Shown here piece after piece: positions 1 to 7,694 of a stretch of DNA of 64,000 nucleotides. The translations under genes and the position numbers were made by a program. The stretch comes from UBA11986 sp963734955. GTDB lineage: Bacteria; Bacteroidota; Ignavibacteria; UBA10030; UBA6906. Location of the stretch: assembly GCA_963734955.1 (NCBI GenBank), contig CAVTJO010000011.1:248001-312000 (forward strand), read 5' to 3'. Numbering within the stretch: position 1 is the stretch's first letter; the number at the start of each line of letters is the position of its first letter. Below the pieces are notes generated by a model. The model had not been told where the DNA came from. It saw only the letters and a list, made by a program, of their open reading frames with translations, and ran no database searches.

Positions 1-2
1 CG

Positions 3-119
3 AGGCTGGGCATTGAACTGTGGAAGTATCTTCTTGTCCTCGCAATCGTGGTCGCACTTGTCGAGATGGCCGTTGCCCGCGAGTCAAGGCCTGTACGAAC
101 GAACAGGACGAACCCATGA
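3..119 (+). CDS. C-terminal end of a BatA-like membrane protein (partial)
   Basis: An open frame enters from the left edge and stops at TGA 117-119. Its 38 visible codons encode a short lead (GIELWK), one hydrophobic helix (YLLVLAIVVALVEMAVAR) and a basic, polar tail. A GxELWkyLL...lElllaR ending is what I recall from the C-terminal membrane anchor of BatA/von Willebrand-type proteins, so that is the suggested family; the body of the gene lies outside the window. The stop overlaps the hflX start as ATGA (116-119), which indicates translational coupling with hflX. Family assignment rests on one transmembrane segment only; that this is a real gene end is supported by the stop/start overlap. Confidence 0.5.
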   Translation, partial: RLGIELWKYLLVLAIVVALVEMAVARESRPVRTNRTNP

Positions 120-1390
120 CATTGAGCGAGACAGTAAAGAGAGAGCGTGCAATTCTGGTGGGTGTTGCAACGCGTCAATCTGCACGGACAAGAGTCGAAG
201 AGTACCTCGGGGAACTGGAACTTCTTGCGGACTCTGCCGGGGCACAAGTTGTCCTCAAACTTATCCAGGAGCGGCAGAATATCGATGCTGCATTCTATAT
301 CGGGAGCGGAAAGGCGGACGAGTTGGCGTATCTCGTCAAGGAGAAATGCGTCGACCTTGTCATCTTTGACGATGACCTCTCGCCTGTGCAGGTGCGCAAC
401 CTTGAGCGACTCATCAAATGCAAGATCGTCGACCGTAGCGCAATCATCCTCGACATCTTTGCTTCGCGTGCACGTTCAAGCGAAGCCAAGACACAAGTGG
501 AACTTGCGCAACTCCAGTACCGGCTCCCGCGCCTTACCCGTCAGTGGACTCACCTTTCGAAGCAATTCGGAGGAATCGGGACGAAGGGGCCAGGCGAAAC
601 GCAGATCGAAACAGACCGCCGGGCGATCCGGCACCGCATTTCTCATCTGAATGGCAAGCTGGGGAAGATCGCGCAGGAGCGCGCAGAACAACGCAAAGGA
701 CGGGAGAATTTCCCGCGGGTTGCACTTGTCGGGTATACCAACGCCGGCAAATCCACCCTGCTGAACTGGTTCTCCAAGGCGGGGGTGCTGGTCGAGGACC
801 GGCTCTTCGCGACTCTGGATTCGACTGTACGGCTTGTGACCCTCTCGCCATCACACAAGATTCTCCTTTCCGATACCGTCGGGTTCATCAGGAAACTCCC
901 TCATCACCTTGTGGCCTCATTCAAAAGCACACTGGAGGAAGTCGCGGAGTCGGACATGCTCCTTCACGTTGTCGATGTCAGCCATCCTCTCTTCGAGGAA
1001 CAGATTACCGTCGTGAACGAAACGCTCGCGACTATCATCGGTGATCCCAAGCCCACCGTCATGGTGTTCAACAAGATCGATAAACTCGGGAGCCGTACCA
1101 TCTTCAGCTACCTGAACGAGAACTATACCAATGCGGTGTTCATTTCTGCGGCCCGGAGTATCAACATGAAGGCGCTTGAGAAAAAGATCATGGATTTATT
1201 GGAAGACAGCCTCTCAGAGCAAACGATGACCTTCGGCCAGGACGACTATCATATAATCTCTCAAATTCATGACATGGCTGAGATTCTCGACAAGAAGTAC
1301 GACGGTGAAGAAATCACCATCAGGTTCAGGATGAACAAGAAACACGCGGACAGGCTCAGAAAAATGCTGGTACGACAACACACTCGCTGA
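116..1390 (+). CDS. hflX: GTPase HflX
   Basis: Ribosome-associated GTPase of the Obg-HflX group; known members bind the 50S subunit and split stalled ribosomes. The 424-residue product has the HflX N-terminal domain with the family signature GGIGTKGPGETQIETDRR (about residues 152-169), a coiled linker, then the G domain: P-loop GYTNAGKS (206-213), DTVG (253-256) and NKID (319-322). The frame is open to an ATG at position 20, but the ATG at 116 is chosen because homology begins there and it overlaps the upstream stop as ATGA. The extra 32 residues of the longer version are cysteine- and arginine-rich and not family-like. The phosphatase gene follows 35 bases downstream. Confidence 0.95.
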   Translation: MTLSETVKRERAILVGVATRQSARTRVEEYLGELELLADSAGAQVVLKLIQERQNIDAAFYIGSGKADELAYLVKEKCVDLVIFDDDLSPVQVRNLERLIKCKIVDRSAIILDIFASRARSSEAKTQVELAQLQYRLPRLTRQWTHLSKQFGGIGTKGPGETQIETDRRAIRHRISHLNGKLGKIAQERAEQRKGRENFPRVALVGYTNAGKSTLLNWFSKAGVLVEDRLFATLDSTVRLVTLSPSHKILLSDTVGFIRKLPHHLVASFKSTLEEVAESDMLLHVVDVSHPLFEEQITVVNETLATIIGDPKPTVMVFNKIDKLGSRTIFSYLNENYTNAVFISAARSINMKALEKKIMDLLEDSLSEQTMTFGQDDYHIISQIHDMAEILDKKYDGEEITIRFRMNKKHADRLRKMLVRQHTR

Positions 1391-1425
1391 CATCTCGCAT
1401 CATTTGAAGACCGGCAAGGAATACC

Positions 1426-2202
1426 ATGCTTAACGTCGCCATCGAAGCAGCAAGGGAAGCAGGCAAATACCTTAAGTTCAGCGTCGGGAAGGTTCGGTCC
1501 ATTGAGATAAAGAAGGGAGAGGAACGGAACCTCGTCTCCGAGATCGACAAGACCTCCGAGGCAAAAATTATCAGCATTATCAAAAGACGCCATCCTAATC
1601 ATGCGATCCTCGCCGAGGAAAGCGGAGAGGCAGCCACCACTTCGGATTACAAATGGGTGATCGATCCGCTTGACGGAACGACAAACTTCCTGCACGGACT
1701 GCCTATCTTCTGCGTCACGATTGGCATCGAGTACAAAGGGGAGATTGTTGCAGGAGTTGTGTACGACCCAAACACAGAGGAGCTTTTCACCGCGGAGAAG
1801 GGCTCCGGAGCGTACTGCAACGGGAAGAGAATGAAAGTTTCTGCGGCCACTGAACTGATCAACAGTCTGCTGGTTACGGGCTTTCCGTATGATATCGCGA
1901 AGAACCCGGACAACGCCGTCGGACATTTCGTCAACTTCCTGATGGAAGGACAGGGACTGCGACGACTTGGATCGGCTGCTCTTGACCTTTCGTATGTAGC
2001 GGCAGGACGAATGGATGGATTCTGGGAGGTCAATCTCAACCCGTGGGACATGGCCGCGGGAATACTGTTTGTGACCGAGGCAGGCGGAAAGGTGACAGAC
2101 TTCTCCGGCACTCCATCTTCAATCTACAACAAGCAGGTGCTCGCAACCAACGGCCTCATTCACGAGGCGATGCTCGCCGTGTTGAAGAAGGGAACGAGTT
2201 AG
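1426..2202 (+). CDS. suhB: Inositol monophosphatase family protein (SuhB-like)
   Basis: Magnesium-dependent phosphatase of the inositol monophosphatase/SuhB family, 258 residues, the usual family length. Metal-binding motifs are intact: AEESG (63-67), WVIDPLDGTTNF (77-88) with Asp80 and Asp83, and WDMAAG (207-212) with Asp208. The substrate cannot be told from sequence; family members hydrolyse myo-inositol phosphates and related sugar phosphates, and SuhB also takes part in rRNA antitermination. The ATG at 1426 is preceded by a purine-rich GGCAAGGAA stretch. It lies 35 bases after hflX on the same strand and is probably cotranscribed. It is convergent with the ferredoxin gene. Confidence 0.9.
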   Translation: MLNVAIEAAREAGKYLKFSVGKVRSIEIKKGEERNLVSEIDKTSEAKIISIIKRRHPNHAILAEESGEAATTSDYKWVIDPLDGTTNFLHGLPIFCVTIGIEYKGEIVAGVVYDPNTEELFTAEKGSGAYCNGKRMKVSAATELINSLLVTGFPYDIAKNPDNAVGHFVNFLMEGQGLRRLGSAALDLSYVAAGRMDGFWEVNLNPWDMAAGILFVTEAGGKVTDFSGTPSSIYNKQVLATNGLIHEAMLAVLKKGTS

Positions 2203-2261
2203 GAAGCGGTTCGAATGAAATCGGGCCGGGGGTACCCTCGCAATCTTCACCAATGGATCAA

Positions 2262-2699
2262 TCAGAACTTCCGGGTCATATCCAGGAAGAGATACACGAA
2301 CATCCCGGCGAACACAAGCAGAAAGAATGAGGTGATGCCGATGAGCACGAAGCGTTGCCTGGTTTGCTCCTTATCGATCTGGCGACGAGGATGCGTTCTC
2401 ACGATCATGTCCCCCATGACCCTGGTCTGACAGGCAAGCCGAAGGTTCTTGTCAACCACCTTCGCGATCGCAAGATTACCTCTCAGTGTTGCCTCCTCGT
2501 CCTGTCCTCGTGACGAAGCACCCTTTCCGTCAACAACCTCCACGGCACAAGTCCCGCAGAAGTTATGACCGCGGCAATTGGTAAGTACTGTAACTCCCTG
2601 ATAGGGAGAGATGTGGACTCTGCGCATGAACTGTCGAAGGTTTGTCCCGCTTTCAACCTCGTGTGAACGGTGCTCATCGTAGAATGTTACTACAGGCAT
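2262..2699 (-). CDS. Membrane-anchored 2Fe-2S ferredoxin
   Basis: A 145-residue protein with an N-terminal 2Fe-2S ferredoxin domain and a single C-terminal transmembrane helix (about residues 117-138). Likely cluster ligands are Cys42, Cys48, Cys51 and Cys90, i.e. Cys-X5-Cys-X2-Cys, the spacing of adrenodoxin-type rather than plant-type (X4) ferredoxins. The tail after the helix is short and basic (DMTRKF). Presumably a one-electron carrier tethered to the cytoplasmic face of the membrane; the partner is unknown. It lies 20 bases downstream of the CBS-domain gene on the same strand, so the two probably form a transcription unit. Confidence 0.8.
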   Translation of the reverse strand: MPVVTFYDEHRSHEVESGTNLRQFMRRVHISPYQGVTVLTNCRGHNFCGTCAVEVVDGKGASSRGQDEEATLRGNLAIAKVVDKNLRLACQTRVMGDMIVRTHPRRQIDKEQTRQRFVLIGITSFFLLVFAGMFVYLFLDMTRKF

Positions 2700-2719
2700 G
2701 CATCTTCTCCTGGTTCGGC

Positions 2720-3175
2720 CTATTTCGCGTAGCGCTTTTCGACGCCAGCCGGAATGTGGAACATGTAGGTATTGAGAAACTGTATGGTATCGTCTTTTTC
2801 CGAGATATCAACCAGCAGAAGGTCGCGCAACGAGATGAACCCCAAAAGCTTGTCGCCTTCGATCACCGGAAGGTGACGGCAATTTGCCTGCTTCATTTTC
2901 CTGAGGCACGACTCATACGTCTCATCAGCAGCGGCAACAACAAGATTTGTAGTCATGACGCCGGAGACAGCCGTCGTTGAGGGATTCAACCCCTTCGCAA
3001 CAACCCGAATGATGACGTCACGTTCAGAGAAGATCCCGACCAGCCGATCCCCATCCATCACCGACACCGCACCGATGTTCTTCTGCGCCATATACTCGAC
3101 TGCCGCCTGCACGTTGACATTCCGGTCGACGGTGAACACCGACCGATTGCCGATCAATTCTCTTATGGACATCAT
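2720..3175 (-). CDS. Tandem CBS-domain protein
   Basis: A 151-residue protein made almost entirely of two CBS motifs (about 8-65 and 75-130), each ending in the usual G-I/F-[SF]-x-RD element (GIFSERD, GFISLRD). Such stand-alone Bateman modules bind adenosyl ligands (AMP, ATP, SAM) and act as energy or redox sensors; a catalytic role is unlikely. Two ATGs in tandem (3175 and 3172) follow a good ribosome binding site (GGGAGGTT on the minus strand). The membrane ferredoxin gene lies 20 bases downstream, suggesting that the sensor and the electron carrier work together; that link is inferred only from position. Confidence 0.85.
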   Translation of the reverse strand: MMSIRELIGNRSVFTVDRNVNVQAAVEYMAQKNIGAVSVMDGDRLVGIFSERDVIIRVVAKGLNPSTTAVSGVMTTNLVVAAADETYESCLRKMKQANCRHLPVIEGDKLLGFISLRDLLLVDISEKDDTIQFLNTYMFHIPAGVEKRYAK

Positions 3176-3303
3176 GGCAACCTCCCTGGTGTGAGTACCT
3201 GTGGTGTTTGCTGGAAGAGTTTCTGACGGCGTGCGATGCGCCTGATCCGTTTCCGGTATCGGGAGATCAAACTATCACCAAAATATGGAAAAAAAGGTGA
3301 ATG

Positions 3304-4647
3304 TCAAAACGATGGCTGTGCAGACCATGGACTTGTTCCCGCGCCGTCGAGATACGCGTGGACCAGAGGAGGTGGCAGCGTCTGCGATTCGCTTATATGG
3401 ATACATGATTTGAGACGCATGGGAGCCGGATGCACAATGTCAGCCTTGTTGGTAAACACAGTCGCAACCAGCTCACCCGGAGAAACCGGATCGCCGATCT
3501 TCTTGTTGAAGACGATCCCCGCAGCAGGATCAATCACATCGTCCACTTTCTTTCGACCGGCGCCGAGATCGATGGCAAGTAATCCAATCTGCGTGGTGTC
3601 AAAACCGGAGACATAGCCCTTTCCGGAACTCTCCACCCGGACAACATGCTTCGCGCCGACAAATTTACGCGGCTGCTCAATATACGATACGTCTCCCCCC
3701 TGTCGTCGAACAACGTGGAGGAACTTCTCGTATGCTTTGCCTGAATATATTGCAGCTTTGCATGTCTTCATCCCTTCTTCAATGGAGCCCGCCTTTCCGC
3801 CAAGCCACAGCATTGCTCCGCCGAGAACATACGTGACTTCCATGAGATCAGGGACGTTCTTCCCTTTCAGACACTCAACTGACTCCACAACCTCAAGCCA
3901 GTTCCCCACCATGCGTCCGAGAGGCTGGCTCATGTCTGTGATGAAGCCGACCGTCTTCTTCCCGAACGAATTCCCAATGCCTACAAGTGCCTTCGCAAGC
4001 GCAAGTGAGTCCGCATACTTCTGCATAAACGCCCCGTTGCCGGTTTTTATGTCGAGCACAAGAGCGTCAATACCTTCTGCAAGTTTCTTGCTCATGATGC
4101 TGCCGGCGATAAGGGGAATCGACTCGACAGTTGCAGTCACGTCACGCAGCGCGTACATCTTCTTGTCGGCGGGGGCAATCTCTTTCGTCTGGCCGATGAG
4201 CACGAGTCCGGTTTCAGCGATGATCTTCTTATAGTCTGTAATCGAGAAGGTGGTGCTAAAGCCTGGAATGGATTCAAGTTTGTCGAGTGTTCCGCCGGTG
4301 TGCCCGAGACCCCGCCCCGAAATCATCGGCACCGGAACACCACACGAAGCAACCATTGGAGCGAGGATCAACGAAACCTTGTCGCCCACGCCTCCTGTCG
4401 AGTGCTTGTCGACCTTGATCCCGGGAATTGCCGACAGATCCAACACCTCTCCGGAGTGAAGCATCACTTCCGTGAATGTTGAAGTCTCATCGGGTGTCAT
4501 GCCCTGAAAGCAGACGGCCATGAGAAATGCTGACATTTGATAGTCGGGAATCTCCCCATCCACATAGGAGACAATGAAGGCATGAAGTTCATCTTTCGTC
4601 AACGCCCCTCCCTGCCGTTTCTTCCTGATGAGTTCCACCGGATTCAT
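3304..4647 (-). CDS. deoA: Pyrimidine-nucleoside (thymidine) phosphorylase
   Basis: Catalyses reversible phosphorolysis of thymidine/uridine to base and (deoxy)ribose-1-phosphate in nucleoside salvage. At 447 residues it matches DeoA/Pdp length. The family signature appears as SGRGLGHTGGTLDKLES (about 109-125), preceded by the phosphate-binding STGGVGDK region (about 84-91). The rest covers the glycosyltransferase-3 N-terminal helical domain, the large alpha/beta domain and the PYNP C-terminal domain. Whether it is thymidine-specific or accepts all pyrimidine nucleosides cannot be read from sequence. It is followed on the same strand, 7 bases upstream in map terms, by a HAD phosphatase gene, so the two are probably cotranscribed. 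Confidence 0.93.
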   Translation of the reverse strand: MNPVELIRKKRQGGALTKDELHAFIVSYVDGEIPDYQMSAFLMAVCFQGMTPDETSTFTEVMLHSGEVLDLSAIPGIKVDKHSTGGVGDKVSLILAPMVASCGVPVPMISGRGLGHTGGTLDKLESIPGFSTTFSITDYKKIIAETGLVLIGQTKEIAPADKKMYALRDVTATVESIPLIAGSIMSKKLAEGIDALVLDIKTGNGAFMQKYADSLALAKALVGIGNSFGKKTVGFITDMSQPLGRMVGNWLEVVESVECLKGKNVPDLMEVTYVLGGAMLWLGGKAGSIEEGMKTCKAAIYSGKAYEKFLHVVRRQGGDVSYIEQPRKFVGAKHVVRVESSGKGYVSGFDTTQIGLLAIDLGAGRKKVDDVIDPAAGIVFNKKIGDPVSPGELVATVFTNKADIVHPAPMRLKSCIHISESQTLPPPLVHAYLDGAGTSPWSAQPSF

Positions 4648-4654
4648 GATGCGC

Positions 4655-5296
4655 CTATACGAATGATAGCAGGTCAGGGAATCGAGAGATGATGAAGTCG
4701 GGGGCTTCCTGTTCCAGCTCTGAATGCGTGAGCGAGCCGTAGGTCACCGCACAAGTGAAAAGACCGGCGTTCTTCCCGGCCTGGATGTCTTTGTCTGTAT
4801 CGCCCACCATCAACGTTGTTTGCCTTTCCCAACCCTGGTCTTCGAGAATTTTGTTGATGATTGCGGGATCGGGCTTGAACGGCAAGCCATCCGAGCCCTG
4901 GAGTTGGACAAAGTACTTTGTGATGGCAAAGTGGTCAGCGGCCCGACGAATGCCCGGACCCCGCTTTGTTGATGCAATCGCCAGACATTTTCCATCTGTG
5001 TGAAGAGCTGCCAGCGTCTCGGCGACACCCGGAAAAAGCTTCGTGGTCTGCAACGATCGGGGCTGGTAGTATTCCGAATACATCTTTGCAGCCTCGGGAA
5101 TGCGCTCATGCAGGGGCGACGGGAGCAACGAAGAGAATGTCTCTTCCAACGACTTGCCGATATGCGGAAACAGATCCTCCTCTGTATACGATTCAACGCC
5201 CAACTGATTGAGAACCCAGCGCTGCGCCGAGGCAATATCCCACTTCGAATCCGTGATCGTTCCGTCGAAATCAAATATAATGTTTGAGAACCCCAT
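4655..5296 (-). CDS. HAD-superfamily hydrolase, phosphoglycolate-phosphatase-like
   Basis: A 213-residue HAD phosphatase with all four motifs: DFDGTITD (9-16, nucleophile Asp9 and acid Asp11), the AIAST element in motif II, a lysine in FKPDPAI for motif III, and MVGDTDKDIQAGKNAG for motif IV. The helical cap between motifs I and II is of the Gph/PGMB type. Likely substrates are small phosphomonoesters such as phosphoglycolate. The position next to the nucleoside phosphorylase and a NUDIX hydrolase suggests a house-cleaning or sugar-phosphate role, but this is inference. The gene lies 7 bases after the small zinc-ribbon-like gene and 7 before the phosphorylase, in one minus-strand operon. Confidence 0.85.
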   Translation of the reverse strand: MGFSNIIFDFDGTITDSKWDIASAQRWVLNQLGVESYTEEDLFPHIGKSLEETFSSLLPSPLHERIPEAAKMYSEYYQPRSLQTTKLFPGVAETLAALHTDGKCLAIASTKRGPGIRRAADHFAITKYFVQLQGSDGLPFKPDPAIINKILEDQGWERQTTLMVGDTDKDIQAGKNAGLFTCAVTYGSLTHSELEQEAPDFIISRFPDLLSFV

Positions 5297-5302
5297 CCCC
5301 GT

Positions 5303-5473
5303 CTAGCATTCCACCTTCACGACAAACCGCCTCTTGCATTTGTTGCACTCAAGCTCAACGGTGGCCCAGTTGTTGCGCTCGTAGTACGATATCTCTGCAA
5401 GCTCGCCGCCGCAGTTCTTGACGATGCATGATCTCAGGTCGAGCGAATATGTTCTGGAGTCAGGATCTTCCAT
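5303..5473 (-). CDS. Small cysteine-rich (zinc-ribbon-like) protein
   Basis: A 56-residue protein beginning MEDPDSRTYSL with cysteines in NCGGEL, ECNKCKRR and the last residue, a spacing compatible with a zinc ribbon. I do not recognise the family. The frame is open further upstream to a start inside the NUDIX gene, but the ATG at 5473 is preferred: it overlaps the NUDIX stop as TGATG and has AAAGGA about 8 bases upstream on the minus strand. Translational coupling to the NUDIX gene is therefore likely. Function unknown. Confidence 0.6.
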   Translation of the reverse strand: MEDPDSRTYSLDLRSCIVKNCGGELAEISYYERNNWATVELECNKCKRRFVVKVEC

Positions 5474-6018
5474 CAGGATTTTCCTTTCACCCGGCGGTCC
5501 ATCCACAGCAGCCCGACAATGGTTTTCCCGTCTTTGATCTCACCGGTTTCGACCAACGACAGTGCATCACCCAGTAGCATTCGCTCAATCGTCATGCTGA
5601 ACTCTCCCTCTTCACGTTTATGCCCCGAAGGCGATTCATGCAAGTGTGTGGCAAGGAAGATGTGCAACTCCTCGTCGCAAAAGCCGGGCGTCGTGTAGAT
5701 GGATACCAGTCGCTCCAACGATCCGGCAATGTAGCCGGTCTCCTCTTCAAGCTCTCTGGCTGCTGCAACGCCGGGGTCCTCGCCCGGACCGAGCTTGCCG
5801 GCGGGGAGCTCATAGATGTGCTTCCCAAGCGGATAGCGAAGCTGCTTCACAAGAAGAACCTTCCCATCCTCGAAGAGGGGCACAGTTACGGCACCCCCGG
5901 GGTGATGAGCGATCTCCCTCACCCCCCTTTTCCCCGACGGATACTCCACCTGATCGACGAGAAGATCAAATACTTTTCCCGAGTACAGAAGTTTTCTCTC
6001 GAGGAGTTTGAGTTCCAT
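5473..6018 (-). CDS. NUDIX hydrolase, ADP-ribose pyrophosphatase-like
   Basis: A 181-residue NUDIX protein. The catalytic box is complete: GKLGPGE, seven residues, then RELEEETGY (Gx5Ex7REUxEExGU). The PGGAVTVPLFEDGKVLLVKQ strand and the YPLGKHIYELPAGK element before the box are typical of ADP-sugar pyrophosphatases (NudF/MutT-like ADPRase), which split ADP-ribose to AMP and ribose-5-phosphate. The longer frame starts with GTG at 6048; the ATG at 6018 (MELKLLERKLLYSGK) is chosen because it matches the family N-terminus. It overlaps the following small gene by one base. Confidence 0.88.
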   Translation of the reverse strand: MELKLLERKLLYSGKVFDLLVDQVEYPSGKRGVREIAHHPGGAVTVPLFEDGKVLLVKQLRYPLGKHIYELPAGKLGPGEDPGVAAARELEEETGYIAGSLERLVSIYTTPGFCDEELHIFLATHLHESPSGHKREEGEFSMTIERMLLGDALSLVETGEIKDGKTIVGLLWMDRRVKGKS

Positions 6019-6139
6019 CAGAGACCCGAAATTGAATGAACGGCGCACTGCACAACCGGAATCCTGTTGCTCTTCCTTGAACGCAAGACATGGCCCCTAT
6101 TGCAGGCGGGTTTCGTCGGAAACACACACCACCGCATTC

Positions 6140-6728
6140 TTATTTGTTTCCCCTGCTACCCGGCTTTTCAACCGGTAATCCCTGCGCGCATAACGGACAC
6201 GCTTCGGGTTTGTAGGTCACAACATCCATTTGCAGCACCGCGTACTGTGTTCCACCGTGAACGATATCGAACTTCACCCTTCCACCGCTCCGATCGACAA
6301 CAAAGCCGACACCAACAACCAGACCACCGAGTTCATGAACAACTCTTATGACTTCAACAACAGAACCGCCTGTGGTGACAACGTCCTCGCAGACGAGCAC
6401 GCGTTCGCCCTTGTGAATCTCAAAGCCTCTGCGGAGCTGCATCACTCCATCCTTGCGCTCCGTAAACATTGTCCGTGCATCAAGCTGACGGCCAACTTCC
6501 TGCCCAACCACAATGCCCCCAAGAGCAGGTGCCACCACCGCATCAATGTTGTTGTTCGTGAAATGACCGGCTATCGAAGCACACAGTGTTGACCGCGTGA
6601 TGTGGATATTGGAGAACTTTCGCGCACTGGAAATACTGATTGCTGTGCAAGCCTGACGTGAGCTGGAAATGGCCCTCGAGGAGAGCACCGGACTCCTTGA
6701 AGATGGAAAGAGCTTGCTGACGATCCAT
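6140..6728 (-). pseudogene. pyrE: Orotate phosphoribosyltransferase, frameshifted as sequenced
   Basis: PyrE converts orotate and PRPP to OMP in pyrimidine synthesis. The N-terminal part begins at ATG 6728 (MDRQQALSIFKESG) and runs through HSNQYFQCAKVLQYPHHA; the sequence then continues in another frame as STLCASIAGHF, followed by APALGGIVVGQEVGR, the PRPP-loop region EDVVTTGGS and the usual ending CPLCAQGLP. Removing one base from the CC at 6593-6594 restores a continuous, full-length PyrE with family spacing. All catalytic parts are present, so this is either an assembly error in a working gene or a recent inactivation. The upstream barrel-protein gene lies 73 bases away. Confidence 0.88.
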
Positions 6729-6801
6729 GGAGTGGTAGAAAAGAAATGCCGGGAACAAAATTGAATTGTCACCGGCAATATAGAAAAATCGGCGGAGAGT
6801 A

Positions 6802-7425
6802 TCAAAGAGTGAAGCGGAACCCTCCCCGAATGAAGCTCGCCACGCCGAGATCGGGGTCATTGTGGACGTAGTTGGCCTTCGCTTCCAACTCGAATGCGAT
6901 CCATCGCGCAAGATACAGGTCGGTCCCTGCAGAGACACCGATCGTCAGTTTGCTTCGTCCTGGAATATTATAGTACGTCACCCTTACACTGTCAATCACG
7001 TCACCATAGATCGCCTCAGAAACATGAGTCGCGCCGATGGTCGCCCCCAGAAACGGAGTGAATCGCATCGACGGCATCAGCACGCATTTCATTGCGATAT
7101 AGACATTCGCCATCATCACGTTCGTGGATCGTACCGGAACATTCGGAAACGTGGACCGAAAGGCTGATTCGTTGAACCTCAAGAGCACAGCATCAACACC
7201 GACGCCGAACGATACTGGCTTGCTGATGTTTACCATGAACTTCGCCGACCCGCTCGGACCCATATCCCAGAATGCTTTGATCCCCTCGCGAGATTGCGGA
7301 ACTCCAGCACCAAACGATATGGTGAGGGTCTGCTTCTGGGTTGCGGAGGATACGGGCTGTGTGTATTGCGAAAAGCCTCTGGCACAGACAAGCAGGACGA
7401 GGAGGAAACAAATCGGGGAACGCAT
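6802..7425 (-). CDS. Predicted exported beta-barrel protein
   Basis: A 207-residue protein with a clear signal peptide (MRSPICFLLVLLVCARGFSQ). The mature part is rich in alternating hydrophobic and glycine/aromatic strands and ends in a terminal Phe-x-Leu (GGFRFTL), as in small outer-membrane beta barrels of the OmpA/OmpW size class. The ATG at 7425 was chosen over the upstream start (7512) because the signal peptide begins there. No specific family is recognised. It sits upstream of pyrE on the same strand and is divergent from the reductase gene at 7695. Confidence 0.65.
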   Translation of the reverse strand: MRSPICFLLVLLVCARGFSQYTQPVSSATQKQTLTISFGAGVPQSREGIKAFWDMGPSGSAKFMVNISKPVSFGVGVDAVLLRFNESAFRSTFPNVPVRSTNVMMANVYIAMKCVLMPSMRFTPFLGATIGATHVSEAIYGDVIDSVRVTYYNIPGRSKLTIGVSAGTDLYLARWIAFELEAKANYVHNDPDLGVASFIRGGFRFTL

Positions 7426-7606
7426 GCGGCGCCTCTGCCATGTTATTGAACGGTTCTCTCTTTCCCCCCGCTCAATAGCACGCAGAGGGTGTGCCATATT
7501 CCACATGGCCAAATCGGAGTTTGTTTGGGATATCGAAACATCCAGTAAACTGTATGCATTTCAGATTTTCCTGCATTGACAGGAAAAAGCTACTCCCGTA
7601 GCCTGT

Positions 7607-7635
7607 TTGTTCCCCTCGCCATCAATTCGTATAAT
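7607..7635 (+). promoter_or_regulatory. Sigma70-type promoter for the reductase gene
   Basis: TTGTTC at 7607-7612 and TATAAT at 7630-7635 are separated by exactly 17 bases, 60 bases before the ATG at 7695. The perfect -10 and optimal spacer make this one of the best promoter candidates in the window. Confidence 0.6.
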
Positions 7636-7694
7636 GTCTCCGCGGCTTGTTCTTGCTGACTTGTCCATCGTTTATTCCTTATCAATTCACCGCA

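Noticed and set aside
2203..2261. GTTCGAAT stretch after the inositol phosphatase gene
   Set aside because: It looks like a tRNA T-loop but no matching acceptor or anticodon stems surround it.
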